64,000 bases of DNA, from positions 992,001 to 1,056,000 of the forward strand of contig JADJEI010000001.1 of the NCBI GenBank assembly GCA_016709155.1. The letters are read 5' to 3'. Positions 52,858-62,875 of the stretch are shown one piece after another; position 1 is the first letter of the stretch, and each line of letters opens with the position of its first letter. The translations under genes were made by a program, and so were the position numbers. The notes under the pieces are model-generated. The model ran no database searches, had not been told where the DNA came from, and saw only the letters and a program-made list of their open reading frames with translations. The stretch comes from Ignavibacteriales bacterium (GTDB lineage Bacteria; Bacteroidota; Ignavibacteria; Ignavibacteriales; Ignavibacteriaceae).

Positions 52858-54435
52858 TTAAATGACGACCGATTGAACTTTTGTAATGCCTTCCAACAGT
52901 GAAATTTTATTCTTCACTTGATCACTAATTCTATCATCAACACTGATGACTGTTAATGCATCTTTGCCAGCTTCAATCCTGCCGAGAGAAGCCCTGCAAT
53001 ATTGATTTTAGCCTCTGAAAGCACTCTACTTATATTTGCGAGCATACCTGGTTTATCAATATTTGTACAAATTAATAAGTTACCCTCCGGCTTCAAATCT
53101 ATACGATAATTATTGATGTTCACCACCCTTATTTCACTTCGATCGAAGACTGTACCAGATATATTTTTTTTACCTTTATCTGAAAAAAAGTTAGTGGTAA
53201 GCAAATTTGAGTAATTTATTTTTCCCGAAGATTTTTTTTCATTTACCGAAATTCCTAATTCTTTAGCCAGTATCGGTGCATTAATGTAGTTGACAACTTC
53301 ACTTAATCTGCCCGATAAAAATCCTTTTAGTATCGCAGTAGTGATAAGTTCGGAATTTTTTATTAATACTTCTCCATTTAATTCAACGTTTATTTCTTTT
53401 AAATATCCTTCCAACATTTGTGATTGGATAGAGCCTAAATTTTCGGCAAGTTTTAAATAAGGCAGGAGTTTTTCATCATGATTATTTAGAGAAAAAGAAT
53501 TTACCGCCCCCTTAGTTTCGCCTGATTTGAAGTAACCATTGATTTGTGCTGCAATTTGTTGTGCAACTTTTATTTGGGCTTCTTCTGTCGAGGCTCCAAG
53601 ATGCGGGGTGCAAAGAACTTTTGGATGTTTTATCAACTCATTGTTGGAAGCAGGGGGTTCAGTTTCATAAACATCAAAAGCAGCAGCAGAAACTTTTCCA
53701 GTGTCAAGGGCTTTGAGCAGCGCATTCTCATCAATTATTCCCCCGCGGGCACAATTAATTATTTTGACCCCATTTTTACACTTGCTTAGAGTTGATTCTG
53801 AAATTAAATGATTCGTTTCACTGTTTAGCGGAACATGAACAGTTATAATATCAGCCATCTCCCAAATTTTATCAAGGTTTACAAGTTTAATATTTGGTAA
53901 TATCTTTATATCAGATTGAGCTATGGGATCAAAGACAATCACATTCATACCAAATGCCTGACAACGAATTGCTACTTCCCTCCCGATTTTTCCAAGTCCG
54001 ATAATTCCGACTGTTTTTCCGCCTAGTTCTGTCCCTTTAAAATTTTTTCTATCCCACTTTCCACTTTTTAACGATTGATTTGCCTGAGCAATGTTTCTGC
54101 ACATCCCAAGCAAAAGAGCCATTGTGTGCTCGGCAGTTGAGATAGTATTACCGCCGGGAGTATTCATTACCAGAATCCCTTTTCGTGAAGCTTTGCTGAC
54201 ATCAATGTTATCAACGCCGGCGCCGGCTCGCCCAATCACTTCGAGGTTATCTGCTCTTGAAAGTAATTCCCCGTCAACTTGTGTTTCGCTTCTTACAATA
54301 AGAGCGTTGTACTCATTTATTTGATTGAATAGTTCGTCTCTTTTAATTCCTGGTTGAAATTTTACATCATAACCAAAATTATGAAGCATCTCTGAGCAGG
54401 ATTTATCTACTGCATCAGAAATTAGAATTTTTCAT
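52858..54435 (-). CDS. serA: D-3-phosphoglycerate dehydrogenase SerA (long form), two frameshifts
   Basis: First enzyme of serine synthesis. The open part has RAGAGVDNID, GLGKIGREVAIRC, NCARGGIIDENAL and THVP-type Rossmann motifs, CTPHLGAST with the catalytic His, and an intervening ASB domain. The true N-terminus (MKILISDAVDKSCSE) is encoded from 54435 in another frame, broken by a T5 run at 54428-54432 where T4 is expected. The ACT tail (RIEAGKDALTVISVDD ... KVQSVVI) lies past a missing base near 52989-52990, to the stop at 52858. The repaired length is about 525 residues. Confidence 0.88.
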
Positions 54436-54471
54436 GCTCTTTGGAATTGCTAAAGTGATTACTATGAAGTT

Positions 54472-54792
54472 TTAAAGCACGGCATTAAGTTTTTGAACTA
54501 TCATGTTTTTTGGTACAGCCCCGATTATAGTATCTACAACTTTTCCGGATTTAAATACCAAAAGTGTTGGAATACTTCTAACTCCATATTTAATTGAAGT
54601 CTGTTGATTTTCATCAACGTCCAATTTTCCGATTTTTATTTTACCTTCATACTCTGCTGCAAGTTCTTCAACAATGGGTGCAATCATTCTACACGGTCCG
54701 CACCAAACTGCCCAAAAATCTATCAAGACAGGCTCTGTTGAGTTTATTACTTCAGTTTCGAAATTATCATCTGTGAAATGTAAAGGTTTCAT
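54472..54792 (-). CDS. trxA: Thioredoxin
   Basis: This 106-residue thioredoxin has the redox site WCGPC (Cys31, Cys34) in LIDFWAVWCGPCRMIAPIVEEL, and the cis-proline in GVRSIPTLLVF. It reduces cytoplasmic disulfides. No signal peptide is present. It sits 27 bp downstream of the SDR gene and 36 bp upstream of serA. Confidence 0.96.
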   Translation of the reverse strand: MKPLHFTDDNFETEVINSTEPVLIDFWAVWCGPCRMIAPIVEELAAEYEGKIKIGKLDVDENQQTSIKYGVRSIPTLLVFKSGKVVDTIIGAVPKNMIVQKLNAVL

Positions 54793-54819
54793 CTATTTAA
54801 TCCTTATTATTATTTTTAT

Positions 54820-55635
54820 TTATTCTCCCTGACCGACATAATTAACAATATCCTCACCGCCATCGGCGTGTATCATTCCGCCTGATATCCACTCTCCTCC
54901 ATCCTTGCATAATAATGAAATTACTTTTGCTACATCATTAGGTGTTGTTAATTTGTTTCGAGGGTTTTTACGTTTTGCAATTTCAAGCATTCCCTGATTA
55001 CCAGGAATTTTTCTTAAAGCCGGAGTATCAGTAACCCCAGCCATTATAGCATTAACAGCTATGTTTTTAGGTCCTAACTCAACCGTTAGCTGACGAACAT
55101 GAGATTCGAGAGAGGCTTTTGCAGCCGACACAGCTCCATAGTAGGGAATGGAAGTATGACTTCCCGAGCTAGTCATCGCAAATATTCTTCCACCATCCAT
55201 GAATAAACCGGCTGAAACTAAATCCTGAACCCAATAGACCAGCGAATGAGCCATTACGTCCAGCGTCATTTCCATTTGTGCTTTTGTAATTACCTGCTCT
55301 TTGCCATCGGCAATAAATGGTTTTAAAGTACCGAATGCGAGTGAATGCATGAGAATATTCACTACTGGTTTATCGTTTATGGTTTTTTTAATTTCATCAA
55401 TTACTTCTGCTCTTTTAATTGAATCAGCAGCATTAACATTAAAGAAAACTGCCTGAGAACCGTAAGATTTTATTTCATTCGTGATTCTTTCAACATTAGG
55501 CATTGTAACCTGACGATCGAGATGGACGCCAAATATACTATACCCATCCTTTGCAAGTTGAAGCGCAGTTGCCTCGCCAAAACCTGAGGAAGCACCTAAA
55601 ATCAACGCCCAATATTTATGATTCTCTTTCATCAA
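54820..55635 (-). CDS. SDR family oxidoreductase, enoyl-ACP reductase (FabL)-like
   Basis: This 271-residue short-chain dehydrogenase has the nucleotide motif GASSGFGEATAL (14-25) and HSLAFG. The catalytic pair is Tyr...Lys in YYGAVSAAKASLES with six residues between, the Y-x6-K spacing of enoyl-ACP reductases rather than the Y-x3-K of ordinary SDRs. The ending ISGGMIHADGGEDIVNYVG is usual. FabL-like enoyl reduction in fatty-acid synthesis is the best guess; no fab gene lies beside it in the window (accA is 6 kb away). Confidence 0.75.
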   Translation of the reverse strand: MMKENHKYWALILGASSGFGEATALQLAKDGYSIFGVHLDRQVTMPNVERITNEIKSYGSQAVFFNVNAADSIKRAEVIDEIKKTINDKPVVNILMHSLAFGTLKPFIADGKEQVITKAQMEMTLDVMAHSLVYWVQDLVSAGLFMDGGRIFAMTSSGSHTSIPYYGAVSAAKASLESHVRQLTVELGPKNIAVNAIMAGVTDTPALRKIPGNQGMLEIAKRKNPRNKLTTPNDVAKVISLLCKDGGEWISGGMIHADGGEDIVNYVGQGE

Positions 55636-55832
55636 TTTTCTTTCAAACAGTTACTGAATAATAGCGGCGCAATTATACAAAATTGGTTTTTGTAATACAA
55701 ACAAGGTCAAGCCGGGAATTAGCAATTTCAAATTCCGGATTAAGTCACAAAAATGAAAATTATATCCTTCTTTTTTATATGCGAAGTTCATTACTATCCT
55801 GATAAATAAATTGCCCAAGCAGATTGATTAAT

Positions 55833-58800
55833 TTATTTTCTGAGTAATGAAATTGAATCTTCACCCAGTAAAGTAATAACATCCTTTATAAATCCTTCAG
55901 ACACTTTCGCTCTATATTCCGGAAGTGAAAATAATTTAGGTTTTGAACCATTCCCATTTAAATGAATATAGACTGGTAAAGTGCCTTCATACTTGTGCAA
56001 TATTTTCTTCAGTTGGATTATTTCTTCTGCAATGTTTTTCCCCCGATCAATGAATATTTTCACACTCTGTACCAGTTCTTCTCTTGCCGCCTCCATTGAT
56101 AATAAATTTTCTACCTGAAGTTTTATTGCATCACCGCTGCTTTCAAGTTTACCAACAACAAACACAACATTTTCTTCACTTAGAGATTTGTAACACTTTT
56201 CATATACTTTGGAGAATATCAAACACTCACACGAACCGGAAAAATCATCAAGTTTAAAAAATGCCATGTCCTTTCCGGCGCGATCAATCTTTGTCCTAAG
56301 ATCATTAATAACACCGCATGCATAAACACTTTGATCTGATTCTTCAAGAGCTTCAGTTTCGCCTAATCTTATTGTTGCAAATGATTTATATTCGATTTCA
56401 TATTTGCTCAGTGGATGACCTGAAATATAGAATCCCACCACCTCCCTTTCTTTTCCAAGCATTTCTTTCATCGTCCATGGTTTAACTTCCATCATTTTTG
56501 GTTCGGAAATTTTTATATCTTCAGCATTTCCAAAAAGACTATTCTCCAGACTTAAATTAGAATTTTGAGATTTGTGTCCAAACTCAAGTGCATCTCCAAC
56601 TGCAGAAAAGAGTCTTGCTCTGTTGTTTTCAATCGAATCGAAAGCTCCGGCAAAGACTAATCCTTCAACGCTTCTTTTATTAACAATCCTGTTATCAACG
56701 TTGGAACAAAAATCGAAAATGCTTTTAAAGTTTCGTCCGAGCTTCTTTTTACTTTTTATAATTTCCTCCACCGCCTGAATACCCACATTTTTTATAGCAG
56801 ACATTCCAAATCGAATTATGCCATTTTCGACATCAAAATGAACAGAAGGATTATTCACATCGGGGGAGAGAACATCAATTTTAAGCTTTCGACAATCTTC
56901 AAGAAAAGCGGTTACTTTATTCGAATTCCCAAATTCGTTTGTAAGGTTTGCTGCTAAAAATTCCGGAGTAAAATGTGCTTTCAAATATGCGGTTTGATAA
57001 GCGACATAACTGTAAGCAACAGCATGACTTTTATTAAATCCATAATTGGCAAACTTGTCAATCGCCTCAAAAATTTCTTTTGCAGCCTTTTCTGAAATTC
57101 CATTTTTAGCAGCGCCAGAAATAAATTTTTTACTCTGCTCTTTCATTGCCTTCAGATCTTTTTTCCCCATTGCTCTGCGCAATATATCTGCTTCGGCAAG
57201 CGACATCCCTGCAATTATATTTGCAATTTGAATAACCTGCTCCTGATAGACAATCACACCGTAAGTTTCTTTAAGAATGCTTTCGAGCAAGGGGTGGGCA
57301 TAAATGACCTCTTTAACGCCAAATTTTCTATCTATGAAATCATCAATAAATTCCATAGGTCCCGGGCGGTAAAGCGCATTCATTGCAGCAAGATCATTCA
57401 ACGAAGTAGGTTTTAATTTTTTAAGATACTCTCTCATCGGGGGAGATTCAAACTGGAACACGCCAGTGGTTTGTCCTTTGGAGAATAGTTGAAAAGTTTT
57501 TTCGTCATTCAGAGGAATTGAGTCAATATCAATTTTAATTTTATGATTTTTTTCAACAAGCGAAATCGTATCTCGAATAATCGTGAGGGTTCGCAGCCCT
57601 AAAAAATCCATTTTTAATAATCCGGCAGATTCCAATTCTTTCATATTGAATTGAGTTACAATTTCAGATTGCGATACTGCATTAGCCATCGGTACATATT
57701 CACTAACATCATGAGGAGTAATTACCACCCCCGCAGCATGCTTAGAGGAATTACGATTCATGCCTTCGAGAACCTTTGAATATTTTATCAGCTCCTGTAT
57801 TTCCGGTTCTTTAGGATTTTGCAGCCATTTCAATTCGGCAACTTCATCTATTGCTTGTTGAATTGTATAAACTCTCCCAAATTTAGACGGAATAAATTTC
57901 GTTATTTTATTTACAGTAGGTATGGGGATTTTCAAAACACGCGCCACATCCCTCAACACAGCTTTAGAGGAAAGCCGATTAAAAGTTATAATCTGACTTA
58001 CGCACTCCGAACCATATTTTCTGCGGACATATTCAATCACATCGCTGCGTTTATCATCTGCAAAATCAATATCTATATCAGGCATTGATTTTCTTGATGG
58101 GTTTAGGAATCGCTCAAATAATAAATTATAATCAAGTGGATTGATATTTGTAATACCAAGTACATAAGCAACAAGACTGCCTGCAGCACTGCCCCTTCCC
58201 GGTCCGACAGGTATTTGCATTTTTTTTGAGGCATCAATAAAATCCTGGACAATCAAAAAATAATCTGCAAAACCCATTTGTTTTATAACTTTTATTTCAT
58301 ATTCGAATCGTTCGGCGATTTCGTCTGTTATTTCTACAAAGCGTTTTTTTAACCCCTCCCGGGCAAGCAGCTCAAAATATTCTTCGGAAGATTTTGCTGA
58401 AGAATCTTTTGGGATTTGAAATTGCGGGAATAGAAATTTTTGTTTTTCAAAAACAAGATTGATCTTCTCATCAATTTCCAAAGTACTGTCAATAGCGTCT
58501 TTGAAATTTTTGAAAAGCTTTTTCATTTCCTCCGCAGATTTAAAATAAACCTGGTCAGTGTTATATCGAAGAGTTCTGTAATCTGTGCCCGATTTATCAG
58601 AAAGCAGCAAGAGAATGTTATGAGCAATTGCATGATCTTTCTCAATGTAATGACAATCATTAGTGGCAACTAACTTAATCCCGAGTTCTTTAGAAAGTTT
58701 CGGCATTCCCTCGAGCACCGGTTTTTCAACTTCCATATTATGATCTTGAATTTCGAGGTAGAAATCATCACCAAAAATTTCCTTATAAGTTTTGGCAGTC

Positions 58801-59294
58801 TCCTGTGCCTTTTCATAATTGTTATTTACAAGATGAGCCGATACAACTCCGCCGGCGCAAGCAGATGTGCATATCAACCCCTCCCTATATTTACGTAATA
58901 ATTCAAGATCTATTCTCGGTTTATAATAAAATCCTTCGGTATGACCGAGAGTTGAAAGTTTTGAAAGATTATCATAGCCGGTTTTATTTTTAGCCAATAA
59001 AATTAGATGATGATAATGCTTCTGTCGTTTTTTGCCATTCTGATCTTCAGATTTTCCTTTTGTAAATCTGCTTCCCTCAGAAACTACGTACGCTTCCATT
59101 CCAAGTATCGGCTTAACTCCGGCAGCGGTTGCTTTACGATAGAATTCAGGAATGCCGTACATTACTCCATGATCTGTTAGTGCCACGGATTTCATATTAT
59201 TTTTTACTGCCGCTTCCACGAGGCTGTCAACTGTGCAGGCGGCATCCTGAAGGCTGTAATGTGTGTGATTATGTAAGTGAACAAATTCTGACAT
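55833..59294 (-). CDS. dnaE: DNA polymerase III subunit alpha
   Basis: This 1153-residue replicative polymerase has an N-terminal PHP domain (HLHNHTHYSLQDAACTVDSL, LTDHGVMYG), the palm aspartates in MPDIDIDFADDKR, GPGRGSAAGSLVAYVLGI, fingers and thumb, a helix-hairpin-helix, and a C-terminal OB-fold (VYACGVINDLRTKIDRAGKDMAFFKLDDFSG). The frame is intact over the whole length, which is useful given the frameshifts elsewhere. The 197-bp upstream gap holds no gene. Confidence 0.98.
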   Translation of the reverse strand: MSEFVHLHNHTHYSLQDAACTVDSLVEAAVKNNMKSVALTDHGVMYGIPEFYRKATAAGVKPILGMEAYVVSEGSRFTKGKSEDQNGKKRQKHYHHLILLAKNKTGYDNLSKLSTLGHTEGFYYKPRIDLELLRKYREGLICTSACAGGVVSAHLVNNNYEKAQETAKTYKEIFGDDFYLEIQDHNMEVEKPVLEGMPKLSKELGIKLVATNDCHYIEKDHAIAHNILLLLSDKSGTDYRTLRYNTDQVYFKSAEEMKKLFKNFKDAIDSTLEIDEKINLVFEKQKFLFPQFQIPKDSSAKSSEEYFELLAREGLKKRFVEITDEIAERFEYEIKVIKQMGFADYFLIVQDFIDASKKMQIPVGPGRGSAAGSLVAYVLGITNINPLDYNLLFERFLNPSRKSMPDIDIDFADDKRSDVIEYVRRKYGSECVSQIITFNRLSSKAVLRDVARVLKIPIPTVNKITKFIPSKFGRVYTIQQAIDEVAELKWLQNPKEPEIQELIKYSKVLEGMNRNSSKHAAGVVITPHDVSEYVPMANAVSQSEIVTQFNMKELESAGLLKMDFLGLRTLTIIRDTISLVEKNHKIKIDIDSIPLNDEKTFQLFSKGQTTGVFQFESPPMREYLKKLKPTSLNDLAAMNALYRPGPMEFIDDFIDRKFGVKEVIYAHPLLESILKETYGVIVYQEQVIQIANIIAGMSLAEADILRRAMGKKDLKAMKEQSKKFISGAAKNGISEKAAKEIFEAIDKFANYGFNKSHAVAYSYVAYQTAYLKAHFTPEFLAANLTNEFGNSNKVTAFLEDCRKLKIDVLSPDVNNPSVHFDVENGIIRFGMSAIKNVGIQAVEEIIKSKKKLGRNFKSIFDFCSNVDNRIVNKRSVEGLVFAGAFDSIENNRARLFSAVGDALEFGHKSQNSNLSLENSLFGNAEDIKISEPKMMEVKPWTMKEMLGKEREVVGFYISGHPLSKYEIEYKSFATIRLGETEALEESDQSVYACGVINDLRTKIDRAGKDMAFFKLDDFSGSCECLIFSKVYEKCYKSLSEENVVFVVGKLESSGDAIKLQVENLLSMEAAREELVQSVKIFIDRGKNIAEEIIQLKKILHKYEGTLPVYIHLNGNGSKPKLFSLPEYRAKVSEGFIKDVITLLGEDSISLLRK

Positions 59295-59365
59295 GAAAAA
59301 TCTCTGAAATTTTATGATTAAGAATTTCTTCTAAATCAATTTTAAAAACCTAATAAAAAATATTT

Positions 59366-59824
59366 TTAACTTTTTCCCGTGTGACCAAACCCACCGGAAC
59401 CTCTGCCGGTGGTATTCAACTCATCAATTTCATTAAGCACAGCTCGATATACTTTTGAAATAATTAGTTGTGCAATTCTGTCACCGCGTTTGATAATAAA
59501 ATCTTCTTCTCCGAAGTTGAACAAAATTATTTTTATCTCCCCGCGATAATCCGAATCAATTGTTCCGGGAGAGTTTAATATCCCGATTGAATGATTAATT
59601 GCCATCCCGCTTCTTGGTCTAACTTGAATTTCGAATCCTTCCGGAATTTCAACGCTAAAATTAGTGGGGACTAAAATTGTTTTGCCGCTTTTTAATATTA
59701 CTTCATCGTTCACTGCCGCCCGAACATCCATTCCGGCACTTCCTGCAGTGGCATAATGCGGCATTTCAATATCATCAAAGTCACTTGAAATTCTTTTTAT
59801 ATTTATTGTCAACTCAGACTTCAT
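59366..59824 (-). CDS. dut: dUTP diphosphatase
   Basis: This is a trimeric dUTPase that removes dUTP and supplies dUMP. All five motifs are present: AGSAGMDVRAA, RPRSGMAI, GTIDSDYRGEIKI, RGDRIAQLI and GRGSGGFGHTG. I use the Met at 59824 (152 residues); the longer frame from 59848 overlaps the flippase stop at 59835 and adds 8 basic residues, so either is possible. Confidence 0.95.
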   Translation of the reverse strand: MKSELTINIKRISSDFDDIEMPHYATAGSAGMDVRAAVNDEVILKSGKTILVPTNFSVEIPEGFEIQVRPRSGMAINHSIGILNSPGTIDSDYRGEIKIILFNFGEEDFIIKRGDRIAQLIISKVYRAVLNEIDELNTTGRGSGGFGHTGKS

Positions 59825-59834
59825 ATTATTTTTT

Positions 59835-61289
59835 CTAAATACTTTCAACTTTGGATTTTATAAAGCGCATTTCGTTTTTATCAATAATAAAAGTAAACAA
59901 AGCAATTAAAAAACTTAGCAGCAAAATAATTTTTATAAAGATATCTAATTCGTTTCGATAAAGAAAATGATAGTATGAAAATCCAATTACACCAATTAGG
60001 ATAAATATTTTTATCATCTTCCAATTTTCATAAGCAATTTTATAAATTTTTTGATTGACAAAGTACAATCCGGCTGCCATTACGAAATAGCTTGCAAGTG
60101 TAGCCAAAGCCGCCCCCATTATTCCCATAATTGGAATTAAAATGAAATTGGTGAAAATATTTACCAAAGCTCCTGCGCCGGTTATGATCGGAACATAAAT
60201 ACTTTTTTCTTTTATGAAAATTCCTGCCGTAAAAATAACGTAAAGCCCATTAAACAAGTAAGCAAATAAAACTACCGGAACAATATCGAGTCCGACCCAA
60301 TATGCTGACCCGATAAGTGAATAACCAAAAAAATTAAACTTAACGATGTTATCAATGAATAAAGAAACAATGACTAACATTGTGCTGCTTGCAATCGTAA
60401 AGTAGGTCAGTACTTTTGCAAAAAGTTCTTTGGCATTTTCACTTTTTGCTTCCTGTAGAAAAAACGGCTGCCATGCGTATTGAAACATATTTACAAACAG
60501 CATCATAAAAATTCCAAGCTTATAATTTGCCTGATAAATTCCAAGCGTTGTAAGGTTAGTCAGATGTTCCATTATTGGTCTATCAATTACTTGAATGATC
60601 ATTGAAGCAAGTCCCGCAGGAAGATATGGCAATCCAAATTTTAATAATCGCTTCATTAAATGAAAATTAAAGCTGAAGTGAAAAGACCTGCGTATTGACG
60701 GGAAGACAAGGAGGAGGGAAACAATTGAAGCAATTAAATTACTTAGTAAAACAGCTTCGATATCCCAGTGCAGTAAAAAAATTAAGACAACATTCATTAA
60801 AACTGTAATGATAATATTTAGAATTTTAAATAAGCCGAATTTCTTCGCTTTTCTTTCAAGCCGCAGTTTTATAAATGGAATTACTGCAAGAGCATCTATC
60901 AAAAGAATTAATGGCAGAAAAAGTATTAAGTACTGAAAATCATAAGGAATTCCCAGCAGGAGGGAAATCTTTTTATACATAAATAAAATAATCACACCGA
61001 GAACTAAACCAACCATCGCAACAGAAATAAAAGGAGTTGAAAAAATATCTCCCTGTTCCCCATTCTCTTTTGACGCTGCAAATTTCATGTATGCCGCATC
61101 CATTCCATAAATGTAAATTATATTCATCAAGCCAATAAATGCGTATAGGTTTGTGATAATCCCGTATTCATCAGGATTGAAAATATTTGTGTAAAATGGA
61201 ACAAGCAGAAATGTAATGAACCTCGCAAACATCGTACTGATACCATAGATGGCAGTGTCTTTCGTAAGTTGTTTAAGTTTATCAAGCAT
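59835..61289 (-). CDS. Oligosaccharide flippase (Wzx / polysaccharide biosynthesis family)
   Basis: This 484-residue protein has about 14 helices and begins LKQLTKDTAIYGISTMFARFITFLLVPFYTNIF, typical of the MOP-superfamily flippases that move undecaprenyl-linked oligosaccharides across the inner membrane. The internal ALATLASYFVMAAGLYFVNQKIY is in the usual place. With the sugar transferase at 62876 it suggests surface polysaccharide export. The substrate is unknown. Confidence 0.87.
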   Translation of the reverse strand: MLDKLKQLTKDTAIYGISTMFARFITFLLVPFYTNIFNPDEYGIITNLYAFIGLMNIIYIYGMDAAYMKFAASKENGEQGDIFSTPFISVAMVGLVLGVIILFMYKKISLLLGIPYDFQYLILFLPLILLIDALAVIPFIKLRLERKAKKFGLFKILNIIITVLMNVVLIFLLHWDIEAVLLSNLIASIVSLLLVFPSIRRSFHFSFNFHLMKRLLKFGLPYLPAGLASMIIQVIDRPIMEHLTNLTTLGIYQANYKLGIFMMLFVNMFQYAWQPFFLQEAKSENAKELFAKVLTYFTIASSTMLVIVSLFIDNIVKFNFFGYSLIGSAYWVGLDIVPVVLFAYLFNGLYVIFTAGIFIKEKSIYVPIITGAGALVNIFTNFILIPIMGIMGAALATLASYFVMAAGLYFVNQKIYKIAYENWKMIKIFILIGVIGFSYYHFLYRNELDIFIKIILLLSFLIALFTFIIDKNEMRFIKSKVESI

Positions 61290-61298
61290 CAGAATTTT

Positions 61299-61706
61299 TC
61301 AATAAAATTTTCTTATGGCATTCATAAAAAATTCCGGTGGACGCGAAGGACGCTTTGTATTCATATTTATAAAAACAAGGGTTATGTATCCTTCGGCAAC
61401 AATTTCATTTCTTTCTTTACTAAAAATTGTATGATCTATTTTAACTTTTACCGTTGGAAGCGCTTCTACTCTTGTTTCAATAATTAAAACTTCATCATAA
61501 TATGCAGGCGATTTGTAGTTGATATGAGCTTCAGCAACAGGCATTTGGTAACCATTTGCTTCAATTGTTTTGTACGGAAGATTATGTTCGCGCATCATTT
61601 CAGTTCTCCCTACTTCAAAGTACTCGAAAAATTTTCCATTGTAAACCCGCCCCATTTGATCTGTGTCGGCATAACGAACTCTTAATTCTGTTCGATGAAT
61701 TAGCAT
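61299..61706 (-). CDS. Acyl-CoA thioesterase, 4HBT family
   Basis: This 135-residue hot-dog thioesterase has RVRYADTDQMGRVYNGKFFEYFEVGRTEMMRE near the N-terminus; the aspartate of YADTDQMG is the likely catalytic residue, as in 4-hydroxybenzoyl-CoA thioesterases. The substrate cannot be stated. The gene lies 9 bp upstream of the flippase start. Confidence 0.88.
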   Translation of the reverse strand: MLIHRTELRVRYADTDQMGRVYNGKFFEYFEVGRTEMMREHNLPYKTIEANGYQMPVAEAHINYKSPAYYDEVLIIETRVEALPTVKVKIDHTIFSKERNEIVAEGYITLVFINMNTKRPSRPPEFFMNAIRKFY

Positions 61707-61750
61707 AGCATTATTTGAAATTTAAGTTGATAGATTTAAGGAAAAATAGA

Positions 61751-61873
61751 GAGGCTGTCTCAAAAGTCTAATTTTGTCAGTCTGAGCTTGTCGAAGACTT
61801 ATGGCAATGCCATAGTGACTTCACACTTCGACGGGCTCAGTGTGACAGTAAAAATTACTTTTGAGACAGCCTC
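61751..61873 (+). mobile_element. 123-bp MITE, copy 2
   Basis: Perfect terminal inverted repeats GAGGCTGTCTCAAAAGT / ACTTTTGAGACAGCCTC of 17 bp. The interior has TTTTGTCAGTCTGAGCTTGT, TCGAAGAC and later CTTCGACGGGCTCAGTGTGA. It matches 25057-25179 in reverse complement over its whole length with a few differences. It lies between the thioesterase and accA. A target-site duplication was not evident by eye. Confidence 0.8.
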
Positions 61874-61919
61874 ATTACAATTAAGATAAAATAAATGAAA
61901 AATAATCGTAACCAATCAG

Positions 61920-62870
61920 CTATTCTACGTACACACCCATTTTATAAAACTTCTCAATTCTATTTTCTACCAGTTTATCTGGTTTGATTTTCACTAATTG
62001 AGCTAATTCTTCTTTTAAAACTGCTTTCAGATTAGCTGCCGCTTCGGTTTGGTTTTTGTGTGCGCCGCCAAGCGGTTCAGGTACAATTCGATCTATAATT
62101 TTTTGTTCAAGCAAATCGGTAGAGGTAAGTTTGAGCGCTTCGGCTGCTTGTTCTTTGTATTCCCAGCTTCGCCATAAAATACTGGAACAAGATTCAGGAC
62201 TAATAACAGAGTACCAGCAATTTTCAAGCATTAATATTCTATTGCCAACACCAAGACCTAAAGCGCCGCCGCTTGCACCCTCCCCAATAATTACTACAAT
62301 AATCGGAACACGAAGGCGGCTCATTTCAAAAAGATTTCTTGCGATTGCTTCAGCTTGCCCGCGCTCTTCAGCTTCAATCCCGGGATAAGCACCCGGAGTA
62401 TCGAGCATTGTAATTACGGGTTTGCCAAATTTTTCTGCAAGCTTCATCAGCCGCAGTGCTTTACGGTAACCTTCGGGGTTTGGCATTCCAAAATTTCTGT
62501 AAAGATTTGATTTTGTATCCCTCCCTTTCTGATGTCCTATAATCATAACCTTGAAATCGTCTATCATTGCAAAGCCGCCGACAATAGCTTTGTCGTCGCG
62601 GTAGTTTCGATCGCCATGAAGTTCGACAAAATTTGTTGTCATTAAATCTATATAATCGAGTGTGTAAGGTCTATCGGGATGTCGTGCGAGTTGAACGCGC
62701 TGCCAGCGGGTAAGATCTCTGTACAGCTCTTCTTTAAGCTGTCTGACTTTGCTTTCTATTCGAAGAATTTCTTTATCAATATCAAGATTATCTGAATATT
62801 TTTTCATCTCTTCAAGTTTTGCTTCCAATTCGATTATTGGTTTTTCAAAATCCAGTACTGCTTTTGCCAT
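61920..62870 (-). CDS. accA: Acetyl-CoA carboxylase carboxyltransferase subunit alpha
   Basis: This is one half of the carboxyltransferase that makes malonyl-CoA. The 316-residue length is typical. Signatures are GHQKGRDTKSNLYRNFGMPNPEGYRKALRLM, TMLDTPGAYPGIEAEERGQ and GEGASGGALGLGVGNRILMLENCWYSVISPE, giving the oxyanion-hole glycines and acyl-CoA pocket. It lies 5 bp from the sugar transferase upstream, which may be fortuitous. Confidence 0.97.
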   Translation of the reverse strand: MAKAVLDFEKPIIELEAKLEEMKKYSDNLDIDKEILRIESKVRQLKEELYRDLTRWQRVQLARHPDRPYTLDYIDLMTTNFVELHGDRNYRDDKAIVGGFAMIDDFKVMIIGHQKGRDTKSNLYRNFGMPNPEGYRKALRLMKLAEKFGKPVITMLDTPGAYPGIEAEERGQAEAIARNLFEMSRLRVPIIVVIIGEGASGGALGLGVGNRILMLENCWYSVISPESCSSILWRSWEYKEQAAEALKLTSTDLLEQKIIDRIVPEPLGGAHKNQTEAAANLKAVLKEELAQLVKIKPDKLVENRIEKFYKMGVYVE

Positions 62871-62875
62871 TTAAT

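Noticed and set aside
53000..54435. Programmed ribosomal frameshifting as the reason for split genes
   Set aside because: The breaks lie at ordinary A/T runs in five unrelated genes with both directions of shift and no common slippery motif or stimulating structure; error is simpler.
55636..55832. Hidden gene in the gap between the SDR gene and dnaE
   Set aside because: Stops in all frames leave no ORF with a ribosome site; nothing beyond AT-rich spacer was seen.
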